Shown: positions 1 to 8,388 of the stretch, one piece after another
Layout of the letters: each line of letters starts with the position of its first letter
How positions within the stretch are numbered: position 1 is the first letter of the stretch
NCBI GenBank assembly: GCA_022788185.1
Contig: JALEVV010000061.1
Coordinates: forward strand, 1-52,844
Reading direction: 5' to 3'
DNA length: 52,844 bases
Source: Spirochaetales bacterium
GTDB lineage: Bacteria > Spirochaetota > Spirochaetia > Sphaerochaetales > Sphaerochaetaceae
Made by a program: the position numbers and the translations under genes
Notes under the pieces: model-generated
Told to the model about the DNA's origin: nothing
The model's database searches: none
The model's input: the letters and a program-made list of their open reading frames with translations, nothing else

Positions 1-140
1 GGAACAGGCGAAGGACGCCTGAACCATAAGGCGAGGCCGGACGGGTCTCGCGGGCCAGAGACGGTGTAAGACATCCTTCGGGATGCAGCCGTCGTTACCA
101 TGGCCGGATTCCCATAGGCTTGCCTGTGGGAGTACGTCAA
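1..140 (+). mobile_element. Right end of an IS200/IS605-family element with guide-RNA (reRNA/omega-RNA) scaffold
   Basis: The first 140 bases form a dense set of hairpins on the plus strand: 5-10 with 16-21, 31-38 with 44-51, 60-64 with 89-93 enclosing 72-76/81-85 (UUCG loop), and a terminal stem 110-118/123-131 (CUUG loop). The terminal stem is followed by GGGAGTACGTCAA. A 'GATTCCC-hairpin-GGGAGTA.GTCAA' end is typical of tnpB-carrying IS605/IS1341 elements, whose 3' end also encodes the TnpB guide RNA. The transposase or tnpB gene would lie to the left, outside the window; the frame open at 1-69 may be its last codons, which is unconfirmed. The element ends near base 140 inside the coding sequence of a hydrolase gene. 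Confidence 0.72.
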
Positions 141-160
141 AGGTGGAAACTGATGCATAT
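1..160 (+). ncRNA. Putative TnpB guide RNA (reRNA) with guide from the interrupted gene
   Basis: In TnpB systems the guide RNA scaffold overlaps the element's right end and the guide is the flanking sequence just beyond it. Here the scaffold would be about 1-140 and the guide about 141-160, which belongs to the disrupted hydrolase gene. The structure is seen directly; expression and TnpB association are inferred, because the nuclease gene is outside the window. Confidence 0.5.
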
Positions 161-540
161 CCTTCATCAGGGTATGCGGAAACGACCATCACGGGAGCAT
201 CCTCCCAGTCGAAGTTCCTGCCCGTTCTTTTCCCATCGGAGATGACTGAACAGCCTCCGTCTTCCGTTTCGACCTTGCTTTTGTAAAAGCCCTTTGACAG
301 GAAACCGGTGAGATAGGAGGCAACCATGGCATCACTGGATGCCCCGCCCCCTTCCAGGAACTCATCAAAACCGTAATCTCCGCGGAAGGTCATGTGGTAT
401 GTGTCATCCTCAATCACGGTAATGCTATTCACTGCGGCTATTTCCGATTTGAACATGGAATATGCACCCGCGATCGTGAAAGCAAGTGCAAGCATAACGA
501 TCACGAGGACTGAAAGGAGTATTTTCCCTTTTCTTTTCAT
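141..540 (-). pseudogene. Linear-amide C-N hydrolase (choloylglycine hydrolase/peptidase C45-like), 5' part, interrupted by IS end
   Basis: The frame starts with an ATG at 540 after a GGGGAAGAG ribosome site. It encodes a membrane or signal segment (about residues 5-27, hydrophobic after MKRKGK), then GGCSVISDGKRTGRNFDW. That is the hallmark of Ntn-type linear-amide hydrolases: the Cys would be the nucleophile exposed by autoprocessing, and GRNFDW is the conserved strand after it. After '...YASVST' the reading frame enters the hairpins of the IS605-type end and similarity stops, so the catalytic core beyond residue 133 or so is lost or lies on the other side of the element. Family members cleave amide bonds in bile salts, penicillins, acyl-homoserine lactones or peptides; the substrate here cannot be assigned. 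The gene lies downstream of pckG but behind a terminator, so it was probably a separate transcript. Confidence 0.6.
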
Positions 541-552
541 TCTCTTCCCCTT

Positions 553-588
553 TGAAAACAAATCCCCGGCATCGAGGTGATACCGGGG
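553..588 (-). terminator. Intrinsic terminator of pckG
   Basis: On the minus strand a CCCCGG/CCGGGG stem (564-588) is followed by ATTTGTTTT. It sits just after the pckG stop codon. Confidence 0.7.
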
Positions 589-608
589 TGATTTTATCTG
601 ATTTCAGA

Positions 609-2438
609 TCAGTTCTTTGCAGCCTTGAGGTTAGCCTCGAGGGTATTGAGCATCTCTGCGAGCTCTGCGGGGAGGTGTGAACCGAACTTGGGATAGTGGT
701 TGGTTCTGATATCCTCAACTTCCCTGAGCCATCCGTCGACATCGACTGTGAGGAGCTCCTTCATGTCAGCTTCGGTGACATCTGCAGGGCGATCGATTGC
801 ATCAACTGTCGGCATGATACCGATCGGTGTGTCGACTGTCTTTGCAGTGCCTTCGCAGCACTCGAAGATCCACTTCAGGACACGGCTGTTATCGCCGTAG
901 CCCGGCCAGAGCCACTTGCCTTCAGCTGTCTTTCTGAACCAGTTGACGTAGAAGATCTTGGGAAGCTTGTCAGCGTCACCAGCCTTACCGACCTCAATCC
1001 AGTGCTTGAAGTAGTCGCCCATGTTGTAACCGCAGAACGGGAGCATTGCGAACGGGTCACGGCGGATTGTACCGGCCTTGACGTCGAGGGTTGCTGCAGT
1101 AACCTCAGATCCGACGATTGAGCCAAGGAATACACCGTGGTTCCAGTTGCGTGCCATGTGGACGAGAGGAATTGTTGAAGGTCTTCTTCCGCCGAAGAGG
1201 ATTGCGGATACGGGAACACCCTGGGGATCTTCCCACTCAGGTGCGATACAGGGGCACTGTGAAGCGGGAGCCGTGAAACGTGAATTCGGATGAGCTGCAG
1301 GAGCCTGCTCCTTGTTGCCCTTGTCCTGGATCCACTCGTTGCCGTGCCAGTCTGTGAGGGGGCCCGGAGCGTCGTAGCCGATGCCTTCCCACCATACATC
1401 CTTGTCAGCTGTAAGAGCGACGTTTGTGAAGATGGTGTTCTTGCTTGCTGCGATGAGAGCGTTCTTATTGGACTTTGCTGATGTGCCGGGTGCTACACCG
1501 AAGAAGCCTGCTTCAGGGTTGATTGCATAGAGGCGGCCGTCAGCACCGTACTTCATCCATGCGATATCGTCACCGACTGTCTCGACCTTCCAGCCTTCGA
1601 TTGTCGGGATGAGCATTGCCAGGTTGGTCTTACCGCATGCTGAGGGGAATGCTGCTGTTACGAAGCGGCTCTTTCCTTCGGGGTTGGTGACCTTGAGGAT
1701 GAGCATGTGCTCTGCAAGCCAGCCCTCATCACGTGCGAGGACGGATGCGATGCGGAGTGCGAGACACTTCTTACCGAGAAGTGCGTTTCCGCCGTAACCG
1801 GAACCGAATGACCAGATTTCCCTGGTTTCGGGGAACTGTGCGATGTACTTCTTTTCCATCGGAGCGCAGGGCCACTTACCGCCGTCTGTCTCACCTTCTG
1901 CAAGGGGCTTGCCAACTGAGTGGAGACAGGGTACGAAGTAACCGTCTGTTCCGAGCAGGTCGAGAACCTTGAGGCCGACACGTGTCATGATCATCATGTT
2001 GATGACGACGTAGGGGCTGTCCGTGATCTCAACACCGAGCTTTGAAATAGGAGAACCGAGGGGTCCCATGCTGAACGGAATGACATACATTGTCCTGCCC
2101 TTCATGCAGCCGCTGTAAAGACCTTTGAGGGTAGCCTTGAGTTCAACGGGATCAATCCAGTTATTTGTAGGACCGGCTTCTTCCTGAGTCTTTGCAGCAA
2201 TGAAGGTTCTCTTCTCAACACGTGCAACATCGGAAGGATCTGAGTTGAAAAGTACGCTGTGGGGCTTCTTCTCTTCATTGAGGCGGACACAGAGGCCTGC
2301 TTCAACACATTCAGCCACCAGCTGATCATACTGAGCGGCAGAACCGTCAGCAAGAACGATCTGATCAGGGGTTGTGAGAGCTGCGATCTCATTGACCCAC
2401 TGGACGAGCTTAGCATTCTTTACTTCGCTAATTGTCAT
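609..2438 (-). CDS. pckG: Phosphoenolpyruvate carboxykinase (GTP)
   Basis: This cytosolic enzyme interconverts oxaloacetate plus GTP with PEP, CO2 and GDP. In anaerobic fermenters it often runs towards oxaloacetate for succinate formation. The 609-residue product matches the GTP-type family length. Visible signatures are the P-loop/kinase-1 segment with active-site Cys (FPSACGKTN, about residue 260), the upstream substrate-binding region [14 protein letters not shown], and [12 protein letters not shown]. The chosen ATG at 2438 has an AAGGAG site 6 nt upstream; an upstream in-frame start at 2507 would add 23 unlikely residues and lacks support. The gene follows the CRP-like gene on the same strand and has its own AT-rich leader (2439-2568) and a terminator at 553-588. 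Confidence 0.96.
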   Translation of the reverse strand: MTISEVKNAKLVQWVNEIAALTTPDQIVLADGSAAQYDQLVAECVEAGLCVRLNEEKKPHSVLFNSDPSDVARVEKRTFIAAKTQEEAGPTNNWIDPVELKATLKGLYSGCMKGRTMYVIPFSMGPLGSPISKLGVEITDSPYVVINMMIMTRVGLKVLDLLGTDGYFVPCLHSVGKPLAEGETDGGKWPCAPMEKKYIAQFPETREIWSFGSGYGGNALLGKKCLALRIASVLARDEGWLAEHMLILKVTNPEGKSRFVTAAFPSACGKTNLAMLIPTIEGWKVETVGDDIAWMKYGADGRLYAINPEAGFFGVAPGTSAKSNKNALIAASKNTIFTNVALTADKDVWWEGIGYDAPGPLTDWHGNEWIQDKGNKEQAPAAHPNSRFTAPASQCPCIAPEWEDPQGVPVSAILFGGRRPSTIPLVHMARNWNHGVFLGSIVGSEVTAATLDVKAGTIRRDPFAMLPFCGYNMGDYFKHWIEVGKAGDADKLPKIFYVNWFRKTAEGKWLWPGYGDNSRVLKWIFECCEGTAKTVDTPIGIMPTVDAIDRPADVTEADMKELLTVDVDGWLREVEDIRTNHYPKFGSHLPAELAEMLNTLEANLKAAKN

Positions 2439-2568
2439 GAATTTCTCCTTATTGACTTTTCCTGAAGACCCGGCGTCGGGCCTCCAAGGCATATTATTCT
2501 TTACCACAACAATAATTTAAAATGAGGCATTTTGACAATTGTTAATGGATATTTTTTTACTCTTTTGC

Positions 2569-3105
2569 TCACATGAGATTTGAGTGGTTTCTCGTGTAGC
2601 ACGACATGTAGAGATCTGCAGGCACGTCGGATGGTACGTCGAGAAGCACGTCCGCGATCTTTTTCAGCCTCTGCGTCAGTGTTTTCTTTCCCTCGGGGCG
2701 TTCCTTCATCAGTTCACGCACCAGCTCCCTGCTCTCATGCAGCTGATCGGTAACGGCCTTAAACCTGTTTGCCAGATCCTGTATCATCTTCACTCCGCCA
2801 TTGGGATGGGCGGCCAGGAAGGCCTCCAGATTGTCTGCCCTGATCTCCAGAACCTGTGAGTCCTCGAGGGCAACCGCCGTACCGTTTCTGGCTTCCCCCT
2901 CAAGAAGGCCCATCTCGCCGAGGGATGCACCCTTTTCGCTCACCGTCACGAGACAGATCTCATTCTCGGTTCCGTAATTGAAGTACAGTCCTATCTTTCC
3001 GCTGTAAAGCAGGAACATCGTGCTGCACTCCTCTCCCTGGCGGTAGAGGATCCGGCCCTTTTCAAGCTGTATCAGCCTGTTTCTGTCATCAAAAGTTCTT
3101 TCCAT
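2569..3105 (-). CDS. CRP/FNR-like cyclic-nucleotide-binding domain protein without DNA-binding domain
   Basis: The 178-residue protein is one cNMP-binding beta-roll (about residues 10-115), with the phosphate-binding-cassette-like stretch 'GASLGEMGLLEGEARNGTAVA' shape and the roll motif 'GRILYRQGEECSTMFLL'. A charged helical tail follows (about 115-178). CRP regulators normally have a winged helix after this domain; none is visible here, so this looks like a stand-alone sensor module rather than a transcription factor. A GGAGG site precedes the ATG. It lies between the asd terminator and pckG on the same strand; whether it affects pckG is unknown. Ligand identity (cAMP, cGMP, c-di-GMP or none) cannot be told from sequence. 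Confidence 0.8.
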   Translation of the reverse strand: MERTFDDRNRLIQLEKGRILYRQGEECSTMFLLYSGKIGLYFNYGTENEICLVTVSEKGASLGEMGLLEGEARNGTAVALEDSQVLEIRADNLEAFLAAHPNGGVKMIQDLANRFKAVTDQLHESRELVRELMKERPEGKKTLTQRLKKIADVLLDVPSDVPADLYMSCYTRNHSNLM

Positions 3106-3176
3106 CGATATCCTCCATTAACTGATTATAACAGCATAAAACCCTAGAAATAAACATTACTTAAAGCCATATATGC

Positions 3177-3203
3177 AAAAAAGGTGGCCGGAGCCACCTT
3201 TTT
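3177..3203 (-). terminator. Intrinsic terminator after asd (bidirectional shape)
   Basis: A perfect GGTGGC-CGGA-GCCACC hairpin is flanked by A6 on one side and T5 on the other. On the minus strand it terminates asd transcription ahead of the CRP-like gene. Confidence 0.85.
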
Positions 3204-3217
3204 CACTCTGCTTTGAT

Positions 3218-4237
3218 TTACCTTCCGAGGAAGCGGGAAACGAATGCCTCCGCATTCTGGATCGAACCGCCTGCGGCACCCTTGACGATGTTGTTGACAA
3301 GGAGGCAGAAGCCGATCTTTCCGTTCTTCTTCTTGAGTCTTCCGGTATAAACGACCATTCCCTTCGGATTGCCCCAGAATGCGTACTTGGGCTGGGGGAA
3401 CGTCGGTTCGGGAGAGTAGACGATCGGCTGCTTCGGTGTTGAGGGAAGATCCTGACACTCCCTGAACTCATTCCAGGCCTTCACGATCTCGTCGCACTCC
3501 ACATCCTGTTCGAAGTCCAGCCAGACGGTCTCCAGGTGACCGAACATGACGGGAACACGTACGGTGTATGCATATACGTCGGGATTGATTGAAAGAATCT
3601 TCTTGACTTCCTTCTCGATCTTCTCTTCCTCACCCTTGATGAAGGGGATACAGTTATCGGTGATGTCGAAGGATGAGAGACCGGGATAACCGGCACCTGA
3701 AACACTCTGGTAGCTGTTGATAGTGATTGTCTTAATGCCGAACTTTCTGAGCGGTGCAAGAGCCATTGCCAGACCTGTGGTCACGCAGTTTGCGTTGGTC
3801 ACGCAGAAACCTGTCTGGGGATAGCCCTGAGTCCTGATGAGGTCAAGCTGCTCGACATTGGTATCGGGAATGAGAATTGGCACGTCGGAGTCATAGCGCA
3901 TTGCAGCGGCATTGCTGAATACGTAGAAGCCTCTTGCCCTGAGCTGGGGCTCTGCTTCCATGGCGACTGCTGCGGGAAGGGCTGAGAAAACGATCTTAAC
4001 GCCTGCTTCCTTCATTGCATCGAAGTTGAATTCCTTCACTTCAATGTCCTTAATCTGCTCAGGCATCTCGAAGGGCATGACCCAGTGAGCGGTAGATGCA
4101 TACTTCTGACCTACCCTTGCTGCGGAAGCTGTGCAGTATGCGAGCTCGAACCAGGGATGATCGGAAAGCATCCACATGAAAACCTGGCCAACGGCACCGG
4201 TGGCACCCATTACGGCGACCTTGATCTTATTTTCCAT
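3218..4237 (-). CDS. asd: Aspartate-semialdehyde dehydrogenase (archaeal/fungal-type)
   Basis: It reduces L-aspartyl-4-phosphate to aspartate semialdehyde with NADPH, on the route to lysine/diaminopimelate, threonine and methionine. The 339-residue protein begins with the dinucleotide-binding GATGAVGQ and carries the catalytic Cys in TNANCVTTG (about residue 150), plus the substrate-binding stretch around 'SVSGAGYPGLSS'. These match the archaeal/fungal branch of the family, in which malonyl-CoA reductases also occur; a dehydrogenase role in amino acid biosynthesis is much more likely here. The start ATG at 4237 has a GAAGGTGG site. It is monocistronic, bounded by a terminator at 3177-3203 and by the AraC gene upstream. 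Confidence 0.9.
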   Translation of the reverse strand: MENKIKVAVMGATGAVGQVFMWMLSDHPWFELAYCTASAARVGQKYASTAHWVMPFEMPEQIKDIEVKEFNFDAMKEAGVKIVFSALPAAVAMEAEPQLRARGFYVFSNAAAMRYDSDVPILIPDTNVEQLDLIRTQGYPQTGFCVTNANCVTTGLAMALAPLRKFGIKTITINSYQSVSGAGYPGLSSFDITDNCIPFIKGEEEKIEKEVKKILSINPDVYAYTVRVPVMFGHLETVWLDFEQDVECDEIVKAWNEFRECQDLPSTPKQPIVYSPEPTFPQPKYAFWGNPKGMVVYTGRLKKKNGKIGFCLLVNNIVKGAAGGSIQNAEAFVSRFLGR

Positions 4238-4392
4238 AAAAACCCACCTTCAAATGAATTTTTTCAATTACTTTTTTATTGCAAGGGCAAGAGTAATAAA
4301 AACAGGATTTTTATTCAATATGTTTTTAACAAATTGTTATGAATATTACAGATTGTTATTATAACAACAAACACGTAACTATATCCACCGCT

Positions 4393-5235
4393 TCAGAGAA
4401 TATCCCTCTCCCGTGACATCTGTCTGTAGTCCAGGGGAGTTATTCCGGTCAGCGATCTGAACCGCTGGGAGAAATATGAGGAAGATGAATACCCGATCGT
4501 CATGGCGATGTCGGTGATGCGGTGCTCCGTCGAGGAGAGCAGGTTTTTGGCTATCCTTACCCTTATTTCCTCAAGATAGCGGTATGGTGTCATCGAAAAC
4601 GCCTTTGAGAACTCCCGTACCAGGTGGTACTTGGAAACATGGAACATTGAGGCGATTCCGTCAAGTGTCAGGTCCTCCATGTAATGGGAGTCTATATAGT
4701 CCCTTATGCGGTTCATCTTGCCCTTGGCCTGCTCATCATGCCCCCTTACGGTAAGGGCATCCCTTTCGGTCCTGAGGAGTATGGCCATGAGTTCGAGAAA
4801 GTACGCCCTGACCATTATTTCAAAGCCGTTGCCCCTGCGTCTGAGCTCGCTCACCATATTCCTTATGAGGCTTCTCACCCGGTCATTCTCGCTCCCGAGC
4901 CTGATGATGGGCCGATACTCATCCTCAGACTCATACATGGACAGCGAGAGGTTTGAAACCCCGAGCGCATAGTACTCAAGACGCTCCTTCTCCGACGAAA
5001 TTTCGGTGTGGGAGAAGTTGGGCGGCAGGAGTATGAAATCCCGTTCCCTGACCGGGATTCCGGTATTCCTTATCACGATCTCACCCTCACCCTTTTCAAT
5101 ATAGAGCAGCTCCGAAAACACATGGGAGTGCATGATGCTGTTCCAGTCCCCCTCATACCTGCTATGGCTGATGTAGAGCAGATCAGGGACGGAAATGTGG
5201 TGTTCGCCTGCAATGTCGAAGTGAATGTTGCTCAT
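4393..5235 (-). CDS. AraC-family transcriptional regulator of the adjacent sugar operon
   Basis: The 280-residue protein has an N-terminal cupin sugar-sensing domain (about residues 15-100; 'MHSHVFSELLYIEKGEGEIVI') and a C-terminal pair of helix-turn-helix motifs (about 180-275; 'LTLDGIASMFHVSKYHLVRE' and 'ITDIAMTIGYSSSSYFSQRF'), ending in the usual AraC signature '..TPLDYR'. It is divergent from the ABC transporter operon starting at 5360. The shared 124-bp gap holds two identical 13-bp repeats 21 bp apart, the classic spacing for tandem AraC half-sites, so it probably activates that operon in response to its sugar. Confidence 0.9.
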   Translation of the reverse strand: MSNIHFDIAGEHHISVPDLLYISHSRYEGDWNSIMHSHVFSELLYIEKGEGEIVIRNTGIPVRERDFILLPPNFSHTEISSEKERLEYYALGVSNLSLSMYESEDEYRPIIRLGSENDRVRSLIRNMVSELRRRGNGFEIMVRAYFLELMAILLRTERDALTVRGHDEQAKGKMNRIRDYIDSHYMEDLTLDGIASMFHVSKYHLVREFSKAFSMTPYRYLEEIRVRIAKNLLSSTEHRITDIAMTIGYSSSSYFSQRFRSLTGITPLDYRQMSRERDIL

Positions 5236-5260
5236 GAAAAAATATTATCACATTCCATGA

Positions 5261-5294
5261 AATTGAGCAATTTTTATAAATAATTGAGCAATTT
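5261..5294. promoter_or_regulatory. Tandem AraC-type operator (two direct repeats, 21 bp apart)
   Basis: AATTGAGCAATTT occurs at 5261-5273 and again at 5282-5294, a period of exactly two helical turns. The downstream copy ends a few bases before the expected -35 position of a promoter with -10 TATAGT (5323-5328) that has no good -35 box, the arrangement expected of an activator-dependent promoter. The repeats are seen directly; binding by the AraC protein is inferred. Confidence 0.65.
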
Positions 5295-5359
5295 ATCCAT
5301 ATCTTGCCCCGGAAAACAGCCATATAGTGAAATTACCGGGTGACCGGTGGAGGTAAAAA

Positions 5360-6646
5360 ATGAAAAGAATCTTAACTCTCGCACTCGTGGTGCTCATGGC
5401 TATCACGACTGTTTTCGCAAACGGTGCAAAGGAAACTCCCGCTGCGGAAAAGACAAACACTCTCACAGTATGGGCATGGGATCCCAACTTCAACATCCCG
5501 GCACTTCTCGAAGCCGAGAAGATCTATCAGCAGAAGAATCCTGACTTTAAGCTCAACATCGTTGAGAACCCTTCAAAGGACATTGAGGTCAAGTTCGTCA
5601 CCGCAGATCAGGCAGGCGACTATTCCACACTTCCCGATATCTTCCTGATGCAGGACAACTCCTATCAGAAGTTCATCGCGAACTACCCCGGAATCTTCAC
5701 TACTCTTGACGGCAGCGGCATTAACTTCTCCGACTTTGCCGCAGGTAAGCTTGCAATGTCCACGGCAGGCGGAAAGCACTACGGTGTTCCCTTCGACAAC
5801 GGCGCGGTAATCATGCCGATCAGGACCGACATCATCGCACAGGCCGGTCTCACCGTCGATGATTTCAACGGCGTAACCTGGTCCACATTCTTCGAGAATG
5901 CCACAAAGGTCAAGAAGGTCACAGGCATCGACATGCTCACAACCTCAGGCGGAAGCGAGATTGTCCTCATGATCCTCCAGAGCGCAGGCGCATCACCCTA
6001 CGTGAACGGTAAGGTCAACATCGAGAACAACAAGGTCCTCGAGGAAGCAATCGGAATCTATGCAAGACTCATCAAAGAGGGTCTCATGACCGACTACACC
6101 GACTGGGATCAGTACATCGCATCCTTCAACACCGGAAAGGCAGCAGGTCTCATCCAGGGTAACTGGATCATCTCATCCATCACCGCGGCAGCAGACCAGA
6201 GCGGCAAGTGGGCAGTCGTTCCACTTCCCAAGCTTGACGGTGTGGCAGGTGCAACAAACTACTCCAACAGCGGCGGTGCTTCATGGGCAGTTTCATCCTC
6301 ATGCCGCAACAAGGAACTCGCTTTCGACTTCCTGAAGACAACCCTCGGTTCAAATACCGACCTCTATGACACACTGCTGGTCAACAACGGCGTCATCACG
6401 ACATACATGCCCGCAGCAAAGAGCGCCAGGTATCAGGACAACGTCGAATTCTTCGGCGGACAGAAGGTTTACTCCGACATCGTATCCTATGCAAACGGTG
6501 TTCCCGAGTGTGATTTCGGTTCATACTACAACGATATCCGCTCAGCCCTCACCGACGCCATCACAAACGTCGTCCAGAAGGGTGCTGACATCAAGGCAGA
6601 GATGAAGAAGGCTCAGGAAGCAGTCGAATTCGCAATCGGAGGCTAA
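5360..6646 (+). CDS. Sugar ABC transporter substrate-binding protein (family 1)
   Basis: A 428-residue periplasmic binding protein. Residues 1-20 form a signal peptide ending in 'VFANGAKE', the form common in spirochaete binding proteins. The mature part starts with the family-1 pattern 'TLTVWAWDPNFN' and contains 'DIFLMQDNSYQKF' and 'GKAAGLIQGNWII', typical of oligosaccharide binders. The start is set by a GGAGG site 6 nt upstream. It is the first gene of an operon with two permeases and a GH112 phosphorylase, so its ligand is probably a galactosyl disaccharide. No ATPase gene is present; such importers often share a MsmK/MalK-type ATPase encoded elsewhere. Confidence 0.93.
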   Translation: MKRILTLALVVLMAITTVFANGAKETPAAEKTNTLTVWAWDPNFNIPALLEAEKIYQQKNPDFKLNIVENPSKDIEVKFVTADQAGDYSTLPDIFLMQDNSYQKFIANYPGIFTTLDGSGINFSDFAAGKLAMSTAGGKHYGVPFDNGAVIMPIRTDIIAQAGLTVDDFNGVTWSTFFENATKVKKVTGIDMLTTSGGSEIVLMILQSAGASPYVNGKVNIENNKVLEEAIGIYARLIKEGLMTDYTDWDQYIASFNTGKAAGLIQGNWIISSITAAADQSGKWAVVPLPKLDGVAGATNYSNSGGASWAVSSSCRNKELAFDFLKTTLGSNTDLYDTLLVNNGVITTYMPAAKSARYQDNVEFFGGQKVYSDIVSYANGVPECDFGSYYNDIRSALTDAITNVVQKGADIKAEMKKAQEAVEFAIGG

Positions 6647-6661
6647 TGCCTTACGTTTAAG

Positions 6662-6690
6662 GGGCAGGCACCGGCCTGCCCTCTTTCTTT
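6662..6690 (+). terminator. Intercistronic hairpin between binding protein and permeases
   Basis: GGGCAGGC (6662-6669) pairs with GCCTGCCC (6674-6681) and is followed by TCTTTCTTT. Its place after the binding-protein gene suggests partial termination or mRNA protection, giving more binding protein than permease. Confidence 0.7.
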
Positions 6691-6707
6691 AACCAGGGGG
6701 TGCATTA

Positions 6708-7586
6708 ATGGCTAAAAAACTGACACTGGAGAGAAAACAGAGCATAGTGGGCTGGGGCTTTCTTCTTCCCGCTTCCCTGCTGATCTTCATATTCTGCTTC
6801 TACCCCATGCTCCAGGCGGTGCTGCTGTCCTTCAAACGGGGAAACAATGCGGCTGAACGCTGGGTTGGATTTGCAAACTACACAAGGCTTTTCAAGGACA
6901 AGGTATTCCTTGAATGCCTCTTCAACACCGTATTCTACTTCGTCATCCAGGTGCCCATAATGCTCGTGCTTGCACTGATCCTGGCACAGATGCTAAACAG
7001 CCCTGACGTGAAATGCAAGGGAATCTTCAGGACCATGATCTTCCTGCCGTGCGCGACCTCCCTCGTCTCGTACTCCATGATCTTCAAGTCCCTGTTCGCA
7101 AGCAACGGCTTCATTAACACCATGCTCGGGTGGATAAACATCGCACCCATAGACTGGTTCAACAGGACCTGGCCTGCCAGGATCGTCATCATAATCGCAC
7201 TTGTCTGGAGATGGACGGGTTATAACATGGTCTTCTATCTTGCCGGGCTTCAGAACATCGATGGCTCAATCTATGAGGCAGCAACCATCGATGGATGCAA
7301 CGCATTCCAGAAGCTTACGAAGATGACGATACCCCTTCTGAAACCGACGATCCTCCTTACTGCGATTATGTCGACCTCAGGAACGCTGCAGCTCTTCGAT
7401 GAGTCAGTGAACCTTACGGGAGGCGGTCCCGGAAAGGCGACAATGACGCTGGCCCACTATATCTACAGCACTACGTTCGAGAATACCCCGAACTTCAACT
7501 ATGCAGCCGCCATTTCGGTATTCATACTGATATGCATAAGCATACTGTCATTCATTCAGATGAAGGTAGGTGACAAACGTGATTAG
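6708..7586 (+). CDS. Sugar ABC transporter permease (MalF/UgpA-like)
   Basis: A 292-residue inner-membrane protein with six predicted hydrophobic helices. It carries the EAA loop 'EAATIDGCNAFQKLTKMTIP' (about residues 195-215) that docks on the ATPase. It starts with a short cytoplasmic tail followed by 'GFLLPASLLIFIFCFYPM', typical of the first permease of carbohydrate-uptake-1 transporters. It pairs with the following overlapping gene. Confidence 0.93.
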   Translation: MAKKLTLERKQSIVGWGFLLPASLLIFIFCFYPMLQAVLLSFKRGNNAAERWVGFANYTRLFKDKVFLECLFNTVFYFVIQVPIMLVLALILAQMLNSPDVKCKGIFRTMIFLPCATSLVSYSMIFKSLFASNGFINTMLGWINIAPIDWFNRTWPARIVIIIALVWRWTGYNMVFYLAGLQNIDGSIYEAATIDGCNAFQKLTKMTIPLLKPTILLTAIMSTSGTLQLFDESVNLTGGGPGKATMTLAHYIYSTTFENTPNFNYAAAISVFILICISILSFIQMKVGDKRD

Positions 7587-8388
7587 GAAAAAAGGACTCA
7601 TCGTAACATACATCGTACTGATAACGGCGAGCTTTCTCTCCGTTTTCCCGCTATACTACATGCTCTGCGGAGCAACCAACACAAGCATTGACATCATCAG
7701 GGGACGCCTCATCCCGGGCACCTACCTGATCGAGAACTTCAAAACCCTGATGGATAACCAGAATCTGCCGCTTGCACTCTGGAACTCCGTACGCAACAGC
7801 GTCGTCGTGACCTTCCTCACCCTGCTCGTCTGCTCGATTGCGGGCTACGGCTTCGAGATCTACCACGACAAATACAAGGACTCCCTGATGTCAGTCCTGC
7901 TTGTCGCAATGATGCTTCCCTTCGTTGCAACGATCGTTCCCCTCTTCAAGCTGTTCTCAAAGCTGCACCTGATAAACAGCGTGGCGGCGCTGATACTCCC
8001 GACGGTATCGACACCCTTCATGATCATGATGTTCCGTCAGGCGGCCAGATCGTTCCCGCATGACATCATCGAGGCCTCCCGTCTGGAGGGCCTTGGGGAA
8101 ATCAGGATCTTCTTCACGATGTTCATTCCGGTCATGAGATCCACCTACGGAGCGGCTGCGACCGTGACGTTCATGAATGCCTGGAACAGCTACCTCTGGC
8201 CGAAGATCATCTTCCAGTCAAACGAATCGATCACGATGCCGATGCTGGTTGCAAACCTCAAGGGCGGTTACTTCGTCGACTACGGCATGCTTATGCTCGG
8301 CGTACTTATCTGCACGCTCCCGACCGCGATCATCTTCCTGGCCCTCCAGAAGAGCTTCGCAAACGGCATAACAGGTGCGATAAAATGA
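7579..8388 (+). CDS. Sugar ABC transporter permease (MalG/UgpE-like)
   Basis: Second membrane subunit of the importer, about 269 residues with six hydrophobic helices and an EAA loop 'EASRLEGLGEIRIFFTMFIP'. The GTG at 7579 is preferred because AGGTAGG lies 8 nt upstream; an in-frame GTG at 7570 would add three residues. It overlaps the end of the previous permease by 8 nt, and its own stop overlaps the next ATG (ATGA), so the genes are translationally coupled. Confidence 0.92.
   Translation: MIRKKGLIVTYIVLITASFLSVFPLYYMLCGATNTSIDIIRGRLIPGTYLIENFKTLMDNQNLPLALWNSVRNSVVVTFLTLLVCSIAGYGFEIYHDKYKDSLMSVLLVAMMLPFVATIVPLFKLFSKLHLINSVAALILPTVSTPFMIMMFRQAARSFPHDIIEASRLEGLGEIRIFFTMFIPVMRSTYGAAATVTFMNAWNSYLWPKIIFQSNESITMPMLVANLKGGYFVDYGMLMLGVLICTLPTAIIFLALQKSFANGITGAIK

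Noticed and set aside
1-140. Group II intron or stand-alone HEARO RNA at the left edge
   Set aside because: The structured sequence ends in the hairpin plus GTA.GTCAA form of IS605/IS1341 right ends, and no intron domain V-like hairpin or intron-encoded protein is visible.
696-1121. Long open frames antisense to pckG, kinase, glnN and others
   Set aside because: They have no ribosome sites or recognisable domains and mirror codon bias of the real genes on the other strand.
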